This document shows positions 29,767 to 38,224 of a stretch of 64,000 nucleotides of DNA, piece after piece. The notes beneath the pieces are model-generated. The model worked only from the letters and a program-made list of their open reading frames with translations, did no database searches and was not told where the DNA came from. Where the stretch lies: positions 19,946-83,945 of the forward strand of contig NZ_JBJGDW010000012.1 in NCBI RefSeq assembly GCF_045062605.1. The letters are read 5' to 3'. How positions within the stretch are numbered: the first letter of the stretch is position 1; each line of letters begins with the position of its first letter. The position numbers and the translations under genes are program-made. Source of the DNA: Deinococcus sp045062605 (GTDB taxonomy: Bacteria; Deinococcota; Deinococci; Deinococcales; Deinococcaceae).

Positions 29767-29931
29767 TCACGCGGGGCGCAGGCGCTGGAACAACGCTTTC
29801 AGGCTGAAGCGGGGGCGCTGTTCGGGGACGGAACGGGCCTCGCGGGCGCGGCTGGCCTGGGCCGCCTCCTGCCGCAACTCCTGGGCGCGCTGCTGGCCGT
29901 ACTGAAGATGACCGAATTGAAAGTTGTGCAT
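29767..29931 (-). CDS. Small basic hypothetical protein (54 residues)
   Basis: A short gene that is easily missed. It translates as MHNFQFGHLQYGQQRAQELR, followed by an Ala/Arg/Glu/Gln-rich helix and ending RFSLKALFQRLRPA. The composition suggests a long amphipathic helix and a basic, hydrophobic C-terminus that could touch membrane. Codons are GC-rich at third positions like neighbouring genes, AGGGA lies 8-9 nt before the ATG, and a strong hairpin follows the stop, all supporting a real gene. No family is recognised. Confidence 0.7.
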   Translation of the reverse strand: MHNFQFGHLQYGQQRAQELRQEAAQASRAREARSVPEQRPRFSLKALFQRLRPA

Positions 29932-29995
29932 GGGCTTCCCTGAGGGCGCTGGCTGCCGGGGGCGGCATCCGTGGGTCCAGTGCTGATGAACTTAT

Positions 29996-30040
29996 GGTGC
30001 GCCGCAGGGGGGGCGCGGCACATCCGGCAGGTGGCGCACC
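29996..30040. other. Inverted repeat between divergent small gene and PAP2 gene
   Basis: GGTGCGCC (29996-30003) and GGCGCACC (30033-30040), 29 bases apart, in the shared promoter region. Possible operator or structure. Confidence 0.35.
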
Positions 30041-30111
30041 GCGAGTGCATGGTATGGCCTAGCGCCGGAGCGTTAAGCATCCGCCAAGCGCGCAGATGAC
30101 GGTGGACAGGG

Positions 30112-30117
30112 TGTAAT
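30112..30117 (+). promoter_or_regulatory. -10 element of leaderless PAP2 gene
   Basis: TGTAAT, 6 nt before the GTG at 30124. Confidence 0.45.
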
Positions 30118-30123
30118 GGGGCC

Positions 30124-30876
30124 GTGTTCTCCAACCTGCTCCATGAAATCGTGACGTTCGTCAAGGGCCATTGGCGCGGCCTGTTGCTGCTGCTGGTAGC
30201 CGTGCTGCTTCCGCTGGTGCTGATCGCCTCACTGACCGAAGACGTGTTCCGCGACGGCGGCTTCGCCTGGGACACCGCGATTCTGGAGTGGTACCGCGCG
30301 CACCGCACGCCGACGCTGACCTCTGTCGCGCTGGCGCTGGGGGTCATTGGTGGGGTGCGGGTGCTGCCGTTCATCGCGCTGGCCATCGCGCTGCTGCTGG
30401 CGCGGGCAGGCGCACGCGTCCACGCTTGGTATCTGATTTTCGCCCTGTCCGGGGCGGCGCTGCTCAATCTGCTGGCCAAGCTTATCTTTCAGCGCCCGCG
30501 CCCAGATGAGCTGGGGGCGGTGCTGGTGGAATCGGGCTTCAGCTTTCCCAGCGGCCACGCGATGGCGAACGCAGCCTTCGGGATCGCGCTGGGACTGATC
30601 TTCTTGCGCTCGCGGCTGGGTTGGCCGGTGGCAGTGCTGGGCGTGTTCTGGGGCGTGCTGCTGGCCGCCAGCCGCAACTATCTGGGCGTGCATTACCCCA
30701 CCGACGTGATCGTGGGTTTTCTGGCCTCTACCGCCTGGGCCTACGGCCTGTACCTGCTGATGGCCCGGCGCTGGCCCGCGCTTCAGCATTCACCAGGCGG
30801 AGAGAAAGACACGCTGGGCAAGACGAAAACAGAGGTTGAGACGGTTGCGCTCAGCGAGAAGGATCAGACCCGCTGA
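30124..30876 (+). CDS. PAP2-family phosphatase (PgpB-like)
   Basis: A 250-residue integral membrane phosphatase with about six hydrophobic segments and a charged C-terminal tail (GGEKDTLGKTKTEVE). The PAP2 motifs are KLIFQRPRPDE, SFPSGHAMANAAFG and ASRNYLGVHYPTDVIVG. Likely substrates are phosphatidylglycerol phosphate, phosphatidic acid or undecaprenyl pyrophosphate; they cannot be separated by sequence. The GTG start follows TGTAAT by 6 nt. Confidence 0.88.
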   Translation: MFSNLLHEIVTFVKGHWRGLLLLLVAVLLPLVLIASLTEDVFRDGGFAWDTAILEWYRAHRTPTLTSVALALGVIGGVRVLPFIALAIALLLARAGARVHAWYLIFALSGAALLNLLAKLIFQRPRPDELGAVLVESGFSFPSGHAMANAAFGIALGLIFLRSRLGWPVAVLGVFWGVLLAASRNYLGVHYPTDVIVGFLASTAWAYGLYLLMARRWPALQHSPGGEKDTLGKTKTEVETVALSEKDQTR

Positions 30877-31191
30877 TAGTGCGGCTTCGGCACAGGCCGA
30901 TCAGGAGCTTTGCCTTCGTCCAGCACGACACTGGGCAGGGGATGAACTGGACCATGACCAGTTCGGTCAGCTTTAAAAAAGTTGTTGGCCGAAGCGTCTC
31001 GTATGTCGTGCCAGATTTTAGAAAGCTGGTTTAGCAGAGGGAAGCCAGCCTCACCGCCGCTTCATATCGTTTCCAGAAGCGCTGACTGGCCCACTCTTGA
31101 CAGCGCTTTCAAAATCATCTATGGTTAAAACGTTCAACACGTCAACGTCCCAATTCGAGAGCAGGCGACTGTGTCTGTCAGGAGCTGTCCT
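30877..31191 (+). other. Intergenic region before the lacI-type regulator
   Basis: About 315 bp without a convincing gene. It holds a small AACTGG/CCAGTT hairpin (30945-30963), a possible terminator for the PAP2 gene, then a stretch in which nothing is recognised (30970-31090), then the regulator promoter and operator. Confidence 0.6.
31097..31112 (+). promoter_or_regulatory. LacI-type operator overlapping the regulator promoter
   Basis: TTGACAGCGCTTTCAA differs by one base from the perfect palindrome at 32264. Its first six bases (TTGACA) are also a consensus -35, so binding would block the regulator's own promoter. Confidence 0.75.
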
Positions 31192-32217
31192 ATGTCTGCA
31201 ACCGTCACGCTGATGCATGTGGCGCGGGAAGCGGGGGTCTCACCCAGCACCGTGTCGCGCATACTCAACGGCACCGCCAATGTCACGCCGGACAAGCGTG
31301 AACGGGTGGAGGCAGTCATCACCCGCCTGAACTTCACGCCCAACGTGCAGGCGCAGGCGCTGGCAAACGGGCGGAGCTTTTCAGTGGGCGTGCTGACCCA
31401 GAACATCAGCAGCCCGTTTTACGGCGAGACGCTGGCAGGCATCGAGCGCGGCCTGGAGGGCAGCCTTTACTACCCACTGGTGGTCAGCGGTCACTGGAAC
31501 GCTGAGCAGGAGCAGCAGGCGCTGGATTTGCTGATGCGCCGCCGGGTGGACGCCATGATCGTGCTGGGCGGGGTGATTCAAGACGAGGCGCTGCAACAGG
31601 TGGCCGCGCGGGTACCGCTGGTGGCCGTGGGCCGCGACGTGCTGGGCCTGACCGAGCGCTGTGTGCTGATCGACAACCGCGAGGGCATCCGGCAGGTGGT
31701 GCGCCATCTGGCTGAACTGGGCCACCGCGAAGTGGCCTATATTTCCGGCCTGGAGACGCAGCAGGACGCTGTCGAACGGCGCGAGGGCTTTGAGACAGCC
31801 ATGCGGGAACTCGGTCTGCCCCTGCACCCCGAGCTGATGCGGCGCGGCGATTACACCGAGGCCAGCGGAGAGCAGGAAGCCGGGGACCTGCTGCGCTTGG
31901 GCGTGCCCTTCAGCGCGCTGGTCTGCGCCAATGACCAGATGGCCCTGGGCGCGCGACTGGCCCTGTACCGCCGGGGCGTGCGCGTGCCCGACGACGTGTC
32001 GTTGACCGGCTTCGACGATCTGTTTTCCTCGCGCTACACCACGCCGCCGCTGACCACCGTGCATCAGGCAGTCAACGAGCTGGGCCAGCAGGCCGCCGAG
32101 ACGGTGCTCAGCCTGCTGGCCGGAGAATTACCCCAGATGACCCCCTACGTTCCCCGGCTGATCGTCCGCGAATCTACCGGACCTGTCTCTCCACTTCCCC
32201 ATCACGGAGGCCACTGA
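31192..32217 (+). CDS. LacI-family transcriptional regulator of the xylan locus
   Basis: A 341-residue repressor. The N-terminal helix-turn-helix is VTLMHVAREAGVSPSTVSRI with the hinge NFTPNVQAQAL; the rest is a periplasmic-binding-protein-like sugar domain ending GFDDLFSSRYTTPPLTTV. CAGGAG lies about 9 nt before the ATG. Near-identical operators before this gene and the sugar-binding-protein gene indicate autoregulation and control of the downstream import and glycoside hydrolase genes. The effector is probably a xylo-oligosaccharide or related sugar (inference). Confidence 0.92.
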   Translation: MSATVTLMHVAREAGVSPSTVSRILNGTANVTPDKRERVEAVITRLNFTPNVQAQALANGRSFSVGVLTQNISSPFYGETLAGIERGLEGSLYYPLVVSGHWNAEQEQQALDLLMRRRVDAMIVLGGVIQDEALQQVAARVPLVAVGRDVLGLTERCVLIDNREGIRQVVRHLAELGHREVAYISGLETQQDAVERREGFETAMRELGLPLHPELMRRGDYTEASGEQEAGDLLRLGVPFSALVCANDQMALGARLALYRRGVRVPDDVSLTGFDDLFSSRYTTPPLTTVHQAVNELGQQAAETVLSLLAGELPQMTPYVPRLIVRESTGPVSPLPHHGGH

Positions 32218-32263
32218 TGCACGACAGTTCCTGACCACTGCATCGCTCTCTGCCATACCTACT

Positions 32264-32279
32264 TTGAAAGCGCTTTCAA
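32264..32279 (+). promoter_or_regulatory. LacI-type operator, perfect 16-bp palindrome
   Basis: TTGAAAGCGCTTTCAA, 22 bp before the start of the sugar-binding-protein gene, just downstream of a weak promoter (CTGACC, 17 bp, CATACC). It would act as a roadblock or promoter block for the whole hydrolase operon. Confidence 0.85.
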
Positions 32280-32301
32280 CTCTGACCCCTGGAGGTCTCC
32301 C

Positions 32302-33549
32302 ATGAAGAAAATTGCCACGTTCGCCCTTGTGACCGCCCTTCTCGCCAGCACCGCCCATGCTCAGGAGAAAATCACCCTGACCGTCGCCGCTTTCCCCAGC
32401 CTGGATATCGCCATCAAGGCCATCATTCCGGCGTGGAACAAGAAGTACCCCAACGTGACCATCAAGTTGCAGGCGCAGGAATACGCAGACCACCACAACG
32501 CCATGACCACCGCGCTGGCCACCGGACAGGGACTGCCCGACGTGATGGCCGTGGAAATCGGTTACGTGGGCAAGTTTGCCGAGGGCCGGGGTCTGGAAGA
32601 TCTGGACAAGGCCCCCTACAACGCCGGGCAGTACAAGAAGCTGTTCACGCCGTTTACCATCGCGCAGGCCACCAGCAGCGATAAGCGGTTTATCGCCATG
32701 CCAACTGACATTGGCCCCGGTACACTGCTGTACCGCAAGGACGTGCTGGACAAGGCCGGGGTCAATCCTGCGGAGCTAAACAAGAGCTGGGACAGCTACA
32801 TCGCCGCCGGGAAGGTGATCAAGGCCAAGACCGGAGCTTCACTGATCAACACCGCCCAGAGCATCTACGGCGTGGTCAGCCGCACCAACCTTAAGGCCGG
32901 TGAGGGCGTCTTTTTCGACAGCAAGAACAACCTGCTGGTTGGCCCCGACAACGAGCGTTTCGTGCGGGCCTTCACGCTGTCCAAGCAGGTGCGCGACGCT
33001 GGCCTGGATGCCAAGATCGGCGAGTGGAGCAACGAGTGGTATGACGCCTTCAAAAAGGGCACCGTGGCCTCACAGTTCAGCGGCGCGTGGCTGACCGGCG
33101 CGCTCCAGGGCTACATGGCCCCCGACACCAAGGGCCTGTGGCGTGTGGAAAACCTGCCCGAGGGCGGATACGCCTCGTGGGGTGGGTCGTTCTACGCCAT
33201 TCCCACGGCGGCCAAGAACAAGGCCATGGCCTGGGAGTTCATCAAGTTCATGACCCTGAACCAGGGTTCGCAGGTTAAGGCCTTTGTGGACAACGGCGCG
33301 TTCCCGGCGCTGCTGACGGCCCAGAACGACCCGATTTTCAGCCAGGGCGTGCCGTTCCTGGGCGAGCAGAAGGCCCGCGCATTGTGGCGTGACGCCGCCC
33401 GCAAGACCCAGCCGATCGACGTCAACAAGTACGACTCGGTGGCCGATCAGATCGTCAATACCGAGCTGACCAACGTGCTGGAGCAGGGCAAGGACATCAA
33501 GAAGGCACTGGCAGACGCCCGCACCCAGATTCTGCGCCGCGCCCGCTGA
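32302..33549 (+). CDS. ABC sugar transporter, solute-binding protein
   Basis: A 415-residue family 1 solute-binding protein. The signal peptide is MKKIATFALVTALLASTAHA, with cleavage after AHA. Typical segments are ATGQGLPDVMAVE, AMPTDIGPGTLLYRKDVLDK and YASWGGSFYAIPTAAKNKAMA. TGGAGG is 6 nt before the ATG. It precedes two permease genes. The binding specificity is inferred from the hydrolases in the locus (xylo-oligosaccharides or other hemicellulose sugars). Confidence 0.93.
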   Translation: MKKIATFALVTALLASTAHAQEKITLTVAAFPSLDIAIKAIIPAWNKKYPNVTIKLQAQEYADHHNAMTTALATGQGLPDVMAVEIGYVGKFAEGRGLEDLDKAPYNAGQYKKLFTPFTIAQATSSDKRFIAMPTDIGPGTLLYRKDVLDKAGVNPAELNKSWDSYIAAGKVIKAKTGASLINTAQSIYGVVSRTNLKAGEGVFFDSKNNLLVGPDNERFVRAFTLSKQVRDAGLDAKIGEWSNEWYDAFKKGTVASQFSGAWLTGALQGYMAPDTKGLWRVENLPEGGYASWGGSFYAIPTAAKNKAMAWEFIKFMTLNQGSQVKAFVDNGAFPALLTAQNDPIFSQGVPFLGEQKARALWRDAARKTQPIDVNKYDSVADQIVNTELTNVLEQGKDIKKALADARTQILRRAR

Positions 33550-33575
33550 GCACGGGCAGGATTCGTTGACCGTCC

Positions 33576-33601
33576 GGGGGAGCGAGCAAGGCTGCTCCCC
33601 C
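33576..33601 (+). terminator. Hairpin between binding-protein and permease genes
   Basis: GGGGGAGC, 10-base loop, GCTCCCCC without a T tract. It probably stabilises the binding-protein mRNA or partly terminates, which keeps permease levels lower. Confidence 0.55.
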
Positions 33602-33665
33602 CTTCCCATTCCACTGCCCTGAATGTTCTGGTCTTATCCGGTACACGGCGTGAAAGGAAGGCCCC

Positions 33666-34616
33666 ATGCAAGAACGAGTTCCCCTGCCCACCAGTCCCTC
33701 CCGCCCACGCCCACGCTGGAGCTATGACCGCTTTCAGCAGCGCGCCGCACCGTACATGTTCGTCAGCCCATTTTTCATCCTGTTCCTGATCTTCGGGTTG
33801 TTTCCGCTGGGCTTCAGCCTCTTCCTGGCCTTTCATTTGTGGAACCCGCTGGACGGACTGGGCAACTGGCAGTACGTGGGCTGGGACAACTTCAAGCTCG
33901 CACTCGGCGCACCGGACCAGTTCTGGGTATCGCTGAAGATCACGGTCTGGATCGGGCTACTTTCGGGGGTGCCGCAGCACCTGATCGCGCTGCCGCTGGC
34001 CTTCGTGATTAACCAGTCGCTCAGGAAGTGGCAGAGCGGCATCAGCACCATCCTGTTTCTGCCGTACATCACCAACGCCGTGGCCATCACGATTGTCTTC
34101 GGGATGCTGTATTCCGAGAACCTGGGGCTGCTGAACTACGGGCTGTCCCTGGTAGGGCTGGGGCCGGTGCGCTGGCTGGCGCAGCCGGACCTGGTGCCGG
34201 TGTCGGTGGCCGTGGTGGTGTTCTGGCGCTACGTGGGCTGGAACGTCATTCTGTACCTGAGCGGGTTGCAGGCCATCAGCGAGGATGTCTACGAGGCGGC
34301 CACGGTGGACGGTGCGAGCAAGGTACAAAAGTTCTTATACATCACGCTGCCGCTGCTGAAACCGATGATGTTCTACGCTTTCACCCTCACCATCGTCGGC
34401 AACATGCAACTGTTTGAGGAACCGTTCATCATGGTGGGTCAGGCGGGCGGCAGCGGCGGCGCGGCGCTGACCTCGGCCATGCACATCTTCAACGTGGCCT
34501 TCCGTGACCTGGATATGGGTTACGGCTCGGCAATGGCCTGGCTGCTGTTCGTGGCGATCTTCGTGCTGAGCATGATCAACAACTACCTGTTCTCCAGGGG
34601 CGGAGGCCGCCAGTGA
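33666..34616 (+). CDS. ABC sugar transporter permease (MalF/UgpA-like)
   Basis: A 316-residue inner-membrane permease with six predicted segments. The EAA loop that contacts the ATPase is DVYEAATVDGASKVQKFLYI. The N-terminal basic tail precedes a long first membrane segment (FFILFLIFGLFPLGFSL). It overlaps the second permease gene by 4 bp (GTGA). The partner ATPase is not encoded in the locus. Confidence 0.93.
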   Translation: MQERVPLPTSPSRPRPRWSYDRFQQRAAPYMFVSPFFILFLIFGLFPLGFSLFLAFHLWNPLDGLGNWQYVGWDNFKLALGAPDQFWVSLKITVWIGLLSGVPQHLIALPLAFVINQSLRKWQSGISTILFLPYITNAVAITIVFGMLYSENLGLLNYGLSLVGLGPVRWLAQPDLVPVSVAVVVFWRYVGWNVILYLSGLQAISEDVYEAATVDGASKVQKFLYITLPLLKPMMFYAFTLTIVGNMQLFEEPFIMVGQAGGSGGAALTSAMHIFNVAFRDLDMGYGSAMAWLLFVAIFVLSMINNYLFSRGGGRQ

Positions 34617-35515
34617 CCACCCAACCGCTTGACACCCCCATCGCCGCCCCTAAACCCCCCCGGCAAAAATCCCGCTTCTCGTTTGGACGCGCGGGCCTAT
34701 GGGTCTTCGTGGGCATTGCCTGCTTCCTGTCGCTGGTGCCGTTCTACCTGATGTTCGTGTGGGCCTCGCTGCCCGGTTCGCAGATTTTCACCGTCCCGCC
34801 GCACCTGTGGTTTGGGGACGCGCTGGTGGGCAACTTTCAGAAGATGATGACGGCCACCGACAACTTCGCCCTGCGCCAGTTCTGGAACTCGCTGTACATC
34901 GCGGGGCTGTCCACCGTGACCACGCTGTTCTTCTGCTCGCTGGCGGGTTTTGCGTTTGCCATGTACGACTTCAAAGGCAAGCAGTACCTGTTCGGTTTCA
35001 TTCTGATCACCATGCTGATTCCGCCGCTGGTGATGGACATTCCCAGTTTTCTGGTGATGAACAACTTCCTGCACTGGATCGGCACGCCGCGCACGCTGTG
35101 GGTTCCCGGCATGGCCAACGCCTTCGGGATCTTCCTGATGCGCCAGTACATCGTCTCCGCGCTGCCCAAGTCTCTCATCGAGGCCGCGCGGCTGGACGGC
35201 GCCAGCGAATTCGGCATCTACGTGAAGGTGGTGCTGCCGCTGATCCGCCCGATTCTGGCGACGCTGGGCATCGTGACCTTCGTGGGATCGTGGAACAACT
35301 TCAAGGGCGCGCTGATCATGCGCCTGAGCGAGGACAGCACCATGACCCTGCCGCTGTCGCTGCGGCGCATCACCGGGGGCGCAACCAACGTCAATGCCGA
35401 CTGGGGCGCAACCTTGATGATGGTGGTTCTAACCGTGATTCCGCTGCTGATCATCTTCCTGTTCGCCAGCCGTCAGGTGATTTCCGGCCTGACCAGCGGC
35501 GCGGTCAAGGACTGA
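34613..35515 (+). CDS. ABC sugar transporter permease (MalG/UgpE-like)
   Basis: A 300-residue second permease of the importer, six membrane segments, with the EAA motif SLIEAARLDGASEFGIYVKV. The GTG start sits inside the end of the first permease gene. The next gene starts 3 bp after its stop, so the import and first hydrolase genes are one transcript. Confidence 0.93.
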   Translation: MTTQPLDTPIAAPKPPRQKSRFSFGRAGLWVFVGIACFLSLVPFYLMFVWASLPGSQIFTVPPHLWFGDALVGNFQKMMTATDNFALRQFWNSLYIAGLSTVTTLFFCSLAGFAFAMYDFKGKQYLFGFILITMLIPPLVMDIPSFLVMNNFLHWIGTPRTLWVPGMANAFGIFLMRQYIVSALPKSLIEAARLDGASEFGIYVKVVLPLIRPILATLGIVTFVGSWNNFKGALIMRLSEDSTMTLPLSLRRITGGATNVNADWGATLMMVVLTVIPLLIIFLFASRQVISGLTSGAVKD

Positions 35516-35517
35516 GC

Positions 35518-36780
35518 GTGAGAAACGTACTGACCATCAGTTTCGGGCTATTGCTGTCGGCTCAGGCAGCCACAGTTACCCCCTCCGGCGCGGCCCCAAA
35601 GCCAATTCTCCCCGCCAGCGTCAGCGCTTTTAACCTGGGCAACTGGATGCCGGTGGTGGAGGCCACGGGGGAACTGAATGCCCTGAAACCCGCCGCGCTG
35701 CGCTGGCCCGGCGGCAACATCGGCGACGAGCAGAACCGCACTCCGGCAGCGATGGGCACATTGAAATCACTGTGGACGCTGCTGGGTCAGCCGCCGCTGA
35801 TGCTGCAAACCCGCGTCTTTTCCCGTGAAGCGGGCAACCGGGGCGGCGAGGAAGCGAAAAATACCCCCAAGGACGCCGCCGAGATGGTCAGAATGGCGCA
35901 GGGCCTGGGCCTGAACGTCGCGTACTACGAGATCGGCAACGAGCCGGACCTGTACGCCACCAACCGCAGCGATCCCAGTTGGACGCCCCAGAAATACTGC
36001 GGCGTGGTACGGGCGCAGAAAGCCGCCATTTTGAAGGTTGATCCGCAGGCGAAGATTGCCGGGCCAGCCGTCAGCAATCCCAATTCCTATCTGGACGCAG
36101 CGATTAAAGAATGCGGCGACGCTTTTGATCTGGTGACGTGGCACCTGTATCCCTCCAACGGCGACGGCAGCGACGCGGAAGCCTTCGCCAGCATCGGCAA
36201 GGTGACGGACACCGTGGAGCGCGTTAAAAAGCTGTGGGCAGACCCGGCCACCAATCCGAAGGGCCAGGGCTGGCCGCTGGCGCAGGGCGTGACCGAATAC
36301 GCGCAGTCTTACCGCTCGGACCGGGCCACCCATCTTTCAGATGCGTTGGGTGGGCTGTGGGCGGCGGAGGCAGCGTTGCGGATGTCGGAATCCGGCGCGG
36401 TCTTCAATCCCTACTTTTCCCTGATGGCGACGGGCAACCATGGCCTGCTGGACGACGCAGGTTTTCCTCGTATGTCCTACGCCGCCTTTCGCGAACTGGC
36501 GAACTACCGGGGGCAAACATTCGGCGTTCAGAGCGACGATCCGGCGGTGTGGGTGCACGCCTCCCGGCAGGACAACATCCTGACGCTGTTTGCCATCAAC
36601 ACCCAGGCGGACGCCACACCGCTGAACCTCAATCTGCCCGGCTACGCGGTCATTGGGGCCAAAACCGTGACTGACGCGGACGTGAACGCCGACAGGCCGC
36701 CGCGTGCGCTCAGGATAGGTAGGGCTTTGACGCTGCCGCCGCAGAGTTTTACCCGGGTGGTTTTGAAGGGTTCGCCCTGA
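35518..36780 (+). CDS. Secreted glycoside hydrolase, clan GH-A type, family unresolved
   Basis: A 420-residue protein that begins VRNVLTISFGLLLSAQA, a signal peptide, so it is exported. The pair AYYEIGNEPDLYA (acid/base Glu about 140) and QGVTEYAQSYRSD (nucleophile Glu about 258) is the clan GH-A pattern. The EIGNEPD form is closer to GH79/GH39-like glucuronidases or xylosidases than to GH10 or GH51. A C-terminal beta domain follows. In this locus it may remove side groups from xylan; that is inference. The GTG at 35518 is used because it opens with the signal peptide. Confidence 0.75.
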   Translation: MRNVLTISFGLLLSAQAATVTPSGAAPKPILPASVSAFNLGNWMPVVEATGELNALKPAALRWPGGNIGDEQNRTPAAMGTLKSLWTLLGQPPLMLQTRVFSREAGNRGGEEAKNTPKDAAEMVRMAQGLGLNVAYYEIGNEPDLYATNRSDPSWTPQKYCGVVRAQKAAILKVDPQAKIAGPAVSNPNSYLDAAIKECGDAFDLVTWHLYPSNGDGSDAEAFASIGKVTDTVERVKKLWADPATNPKGQGWPLAQGVTEYAQSYRSDRATHLSDALGGLWAAEAALRMSESGAVFNPYFSLMATGNHGLLDDAGFPRMSYAAFRELANYRGQTFGVQSDDPAVWVHASRQDNILTLFAINTQADATPLNLNLPGYAVIGAKTVTDADVNADRPPRALRIGRALTLPPQSFTRVVLKGSP

Positions 36781-36853
36781 CGCCGATCTGCATTCACTGA
36801 CTCTCGCCCCCCCGCTTTCATTCTCAGACAGGATCACTTCCCCAGGAGTTTCC

Positions 36854-38224
36854 ATGACCCAGCCCAATCCCACCAATTTCCCCCCCCGCTTCACCTGGGG
36901 CGTCGCCACCAGCAGTTATCAGATCGAGGGCGCGGCACAAGAGGATGGCCGGAGCCAGAGCATCTGGGACACCTTCTGCGCCACGCCCGGCAAGGTGCTG
37001 AACGGCGAGAACGGCGACGTGGCCTGTGACCATTACCACCGCCTGGAGACTGACCTTGACCTTATCCAGAGTCTGGGGGTCAACGCCTACCGCTTCAGCG
37101 TGGCATGGCCGCGCATCATTCCCGGCGGACGCGGGGCCACCAACCGGGCCGGGCTGGACTTCTACAACCGACTGGTAGACGGCCTGCTGGCACGCGGCAT
37201 CACCCCCTGGCCGACGCTGTACCACTGGGATCTGCCGCAGGTCTTGCAGGACAGGGGCGGCTGGCCTGCCCGCGATACGGCACTGGCTTTTGGCGACTAT
37301 GCCGAAGTGGTGACCGCCGAGCTGGGAGACCGGGTCAAGCACTGGATCACCATCAACGAGCCGTGGTGTGCCGCGTTCCTGGGCTACGGCAACGGTGTCC
37401 ATGCGCCAGGCCACACCGATCTGGCCGAGAGCTTCGCAGCCTCACACCATCTGCTGCTGGCACACGGGCTGGGTATTCAGGCGGTGCGGGCCAATGTGCC
37501 CGGCGCGCAGGTGGGCATCACCCTGAATCTGGCAGGAGCGTATCCGGCAGTGGACAATGCCGCCGACAGGGCCGCCGCCCATCGTCAGGACGGCTTTGCC
37601 AACCGCTGGTATCTGGACCCGGTGTTCGGGCGCGACTACCCGCAGGACTTCGTGGAATTGCTGGGGGCCGCCAGCCCCCAGGCGCAGGGGCTGGTGCTGC
37701 CAGGCGATCTGGACATCATTGCCGCGCCGACAGACTTTCTGGGCGTCAACATGTACTCGCGCAACGTGGTGGAGGACGCGCCCGGCGAGGGCTTCCTGGG
37801 CCTGCGGCAGGTGCATGTGGCCGGTAGCGAGTACACCGGCTTCGACTGGGAGGTGGCCCCGCAGAGCCTGACGGACCTGATGCTGCGGCTGCAAAAGGAT
37901 TACTACCCGGCGGCCCTCTACATCACTGAGAATGGTGCGACGTACCCCGACACCATTGCGGACGACGGCACCGTGCATGACGGCGCGCGCACCCGCTACT
38001 TCCAGCAGCACATCGCGGCGGTGGGAGACGCACTGGCAGGCGGCGCGAAGATGGCCGGGTACTTCGCGTGGTCATTGATGGACAACTTTGAGTGGGCAGA
38101 AGGCTACGACAAGCGCTTCGGCATCGTGCATGTGGATTTTGAGACGCAGGCGCGCACCCTCAAGCAGTCGGGGCGGTGGTACCGCGATTTTCTGGTCCGC
38201 GCGCAGGAGGGGCAGCCCGCGTGA
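36854..38224 (+). CDS. Beta-glucosidase-type glycosidase, GH1
   Basis: A 456-residue GH1 enzyme, complete. The N-terminus is FTWGVATSSYQIEGAAQEDG, the acid/base Glu lies in WITINEPWCAAF (about 166), and the nucleophile Glu in YITENGATYPD (about 357). No signal peptide, so it works in the cytoplasm on imported oligosaccharides (cellobiose, xylobiose or similar). AGGAG lies 7-8 nt before the ATG. It overlaps the GH43 gene by 4 bp. Confidence 0.94.
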   Translation: MTQPNPTNFPPRFTWGVATSSYQIEGAAQEDGRSQSIWDTFCATPGKVLNGENGDVACDHYHRLETDLDLIQSLGVNAYRFSVAWPRIIPGGRGATNRAGLDFYNRLVDGLLARGITPWPTLYHWDLPQVLQDRGGWPARDTALAFGDYAEVVTAELGDRVKHWITINEPWCAAFLGYGNGVHAPGHTDLAESFAASHHLLLAHGLGIQAVRANVPGAQVGITLNLAGAYPAVDNAADRAAAHRQDGFANRWYLDPVFGRDYPQDFVELLGAASPQAQGLVLPGDLDIIAAPTDFLGVNMYSRNVVEDAPGEGFLGLRQVHVAGSEYTGFDWEVAPQSLTDLMLRLQKDYYPAALYITENGATYPDTIADDGTVHDGARTRYFQQHIAAVGDALAGGAKMAGYFAWSLMDNFEWAEGYDKRFGIVHVDFETQARTLKQSGRWYRDFLVRAQEGQPA

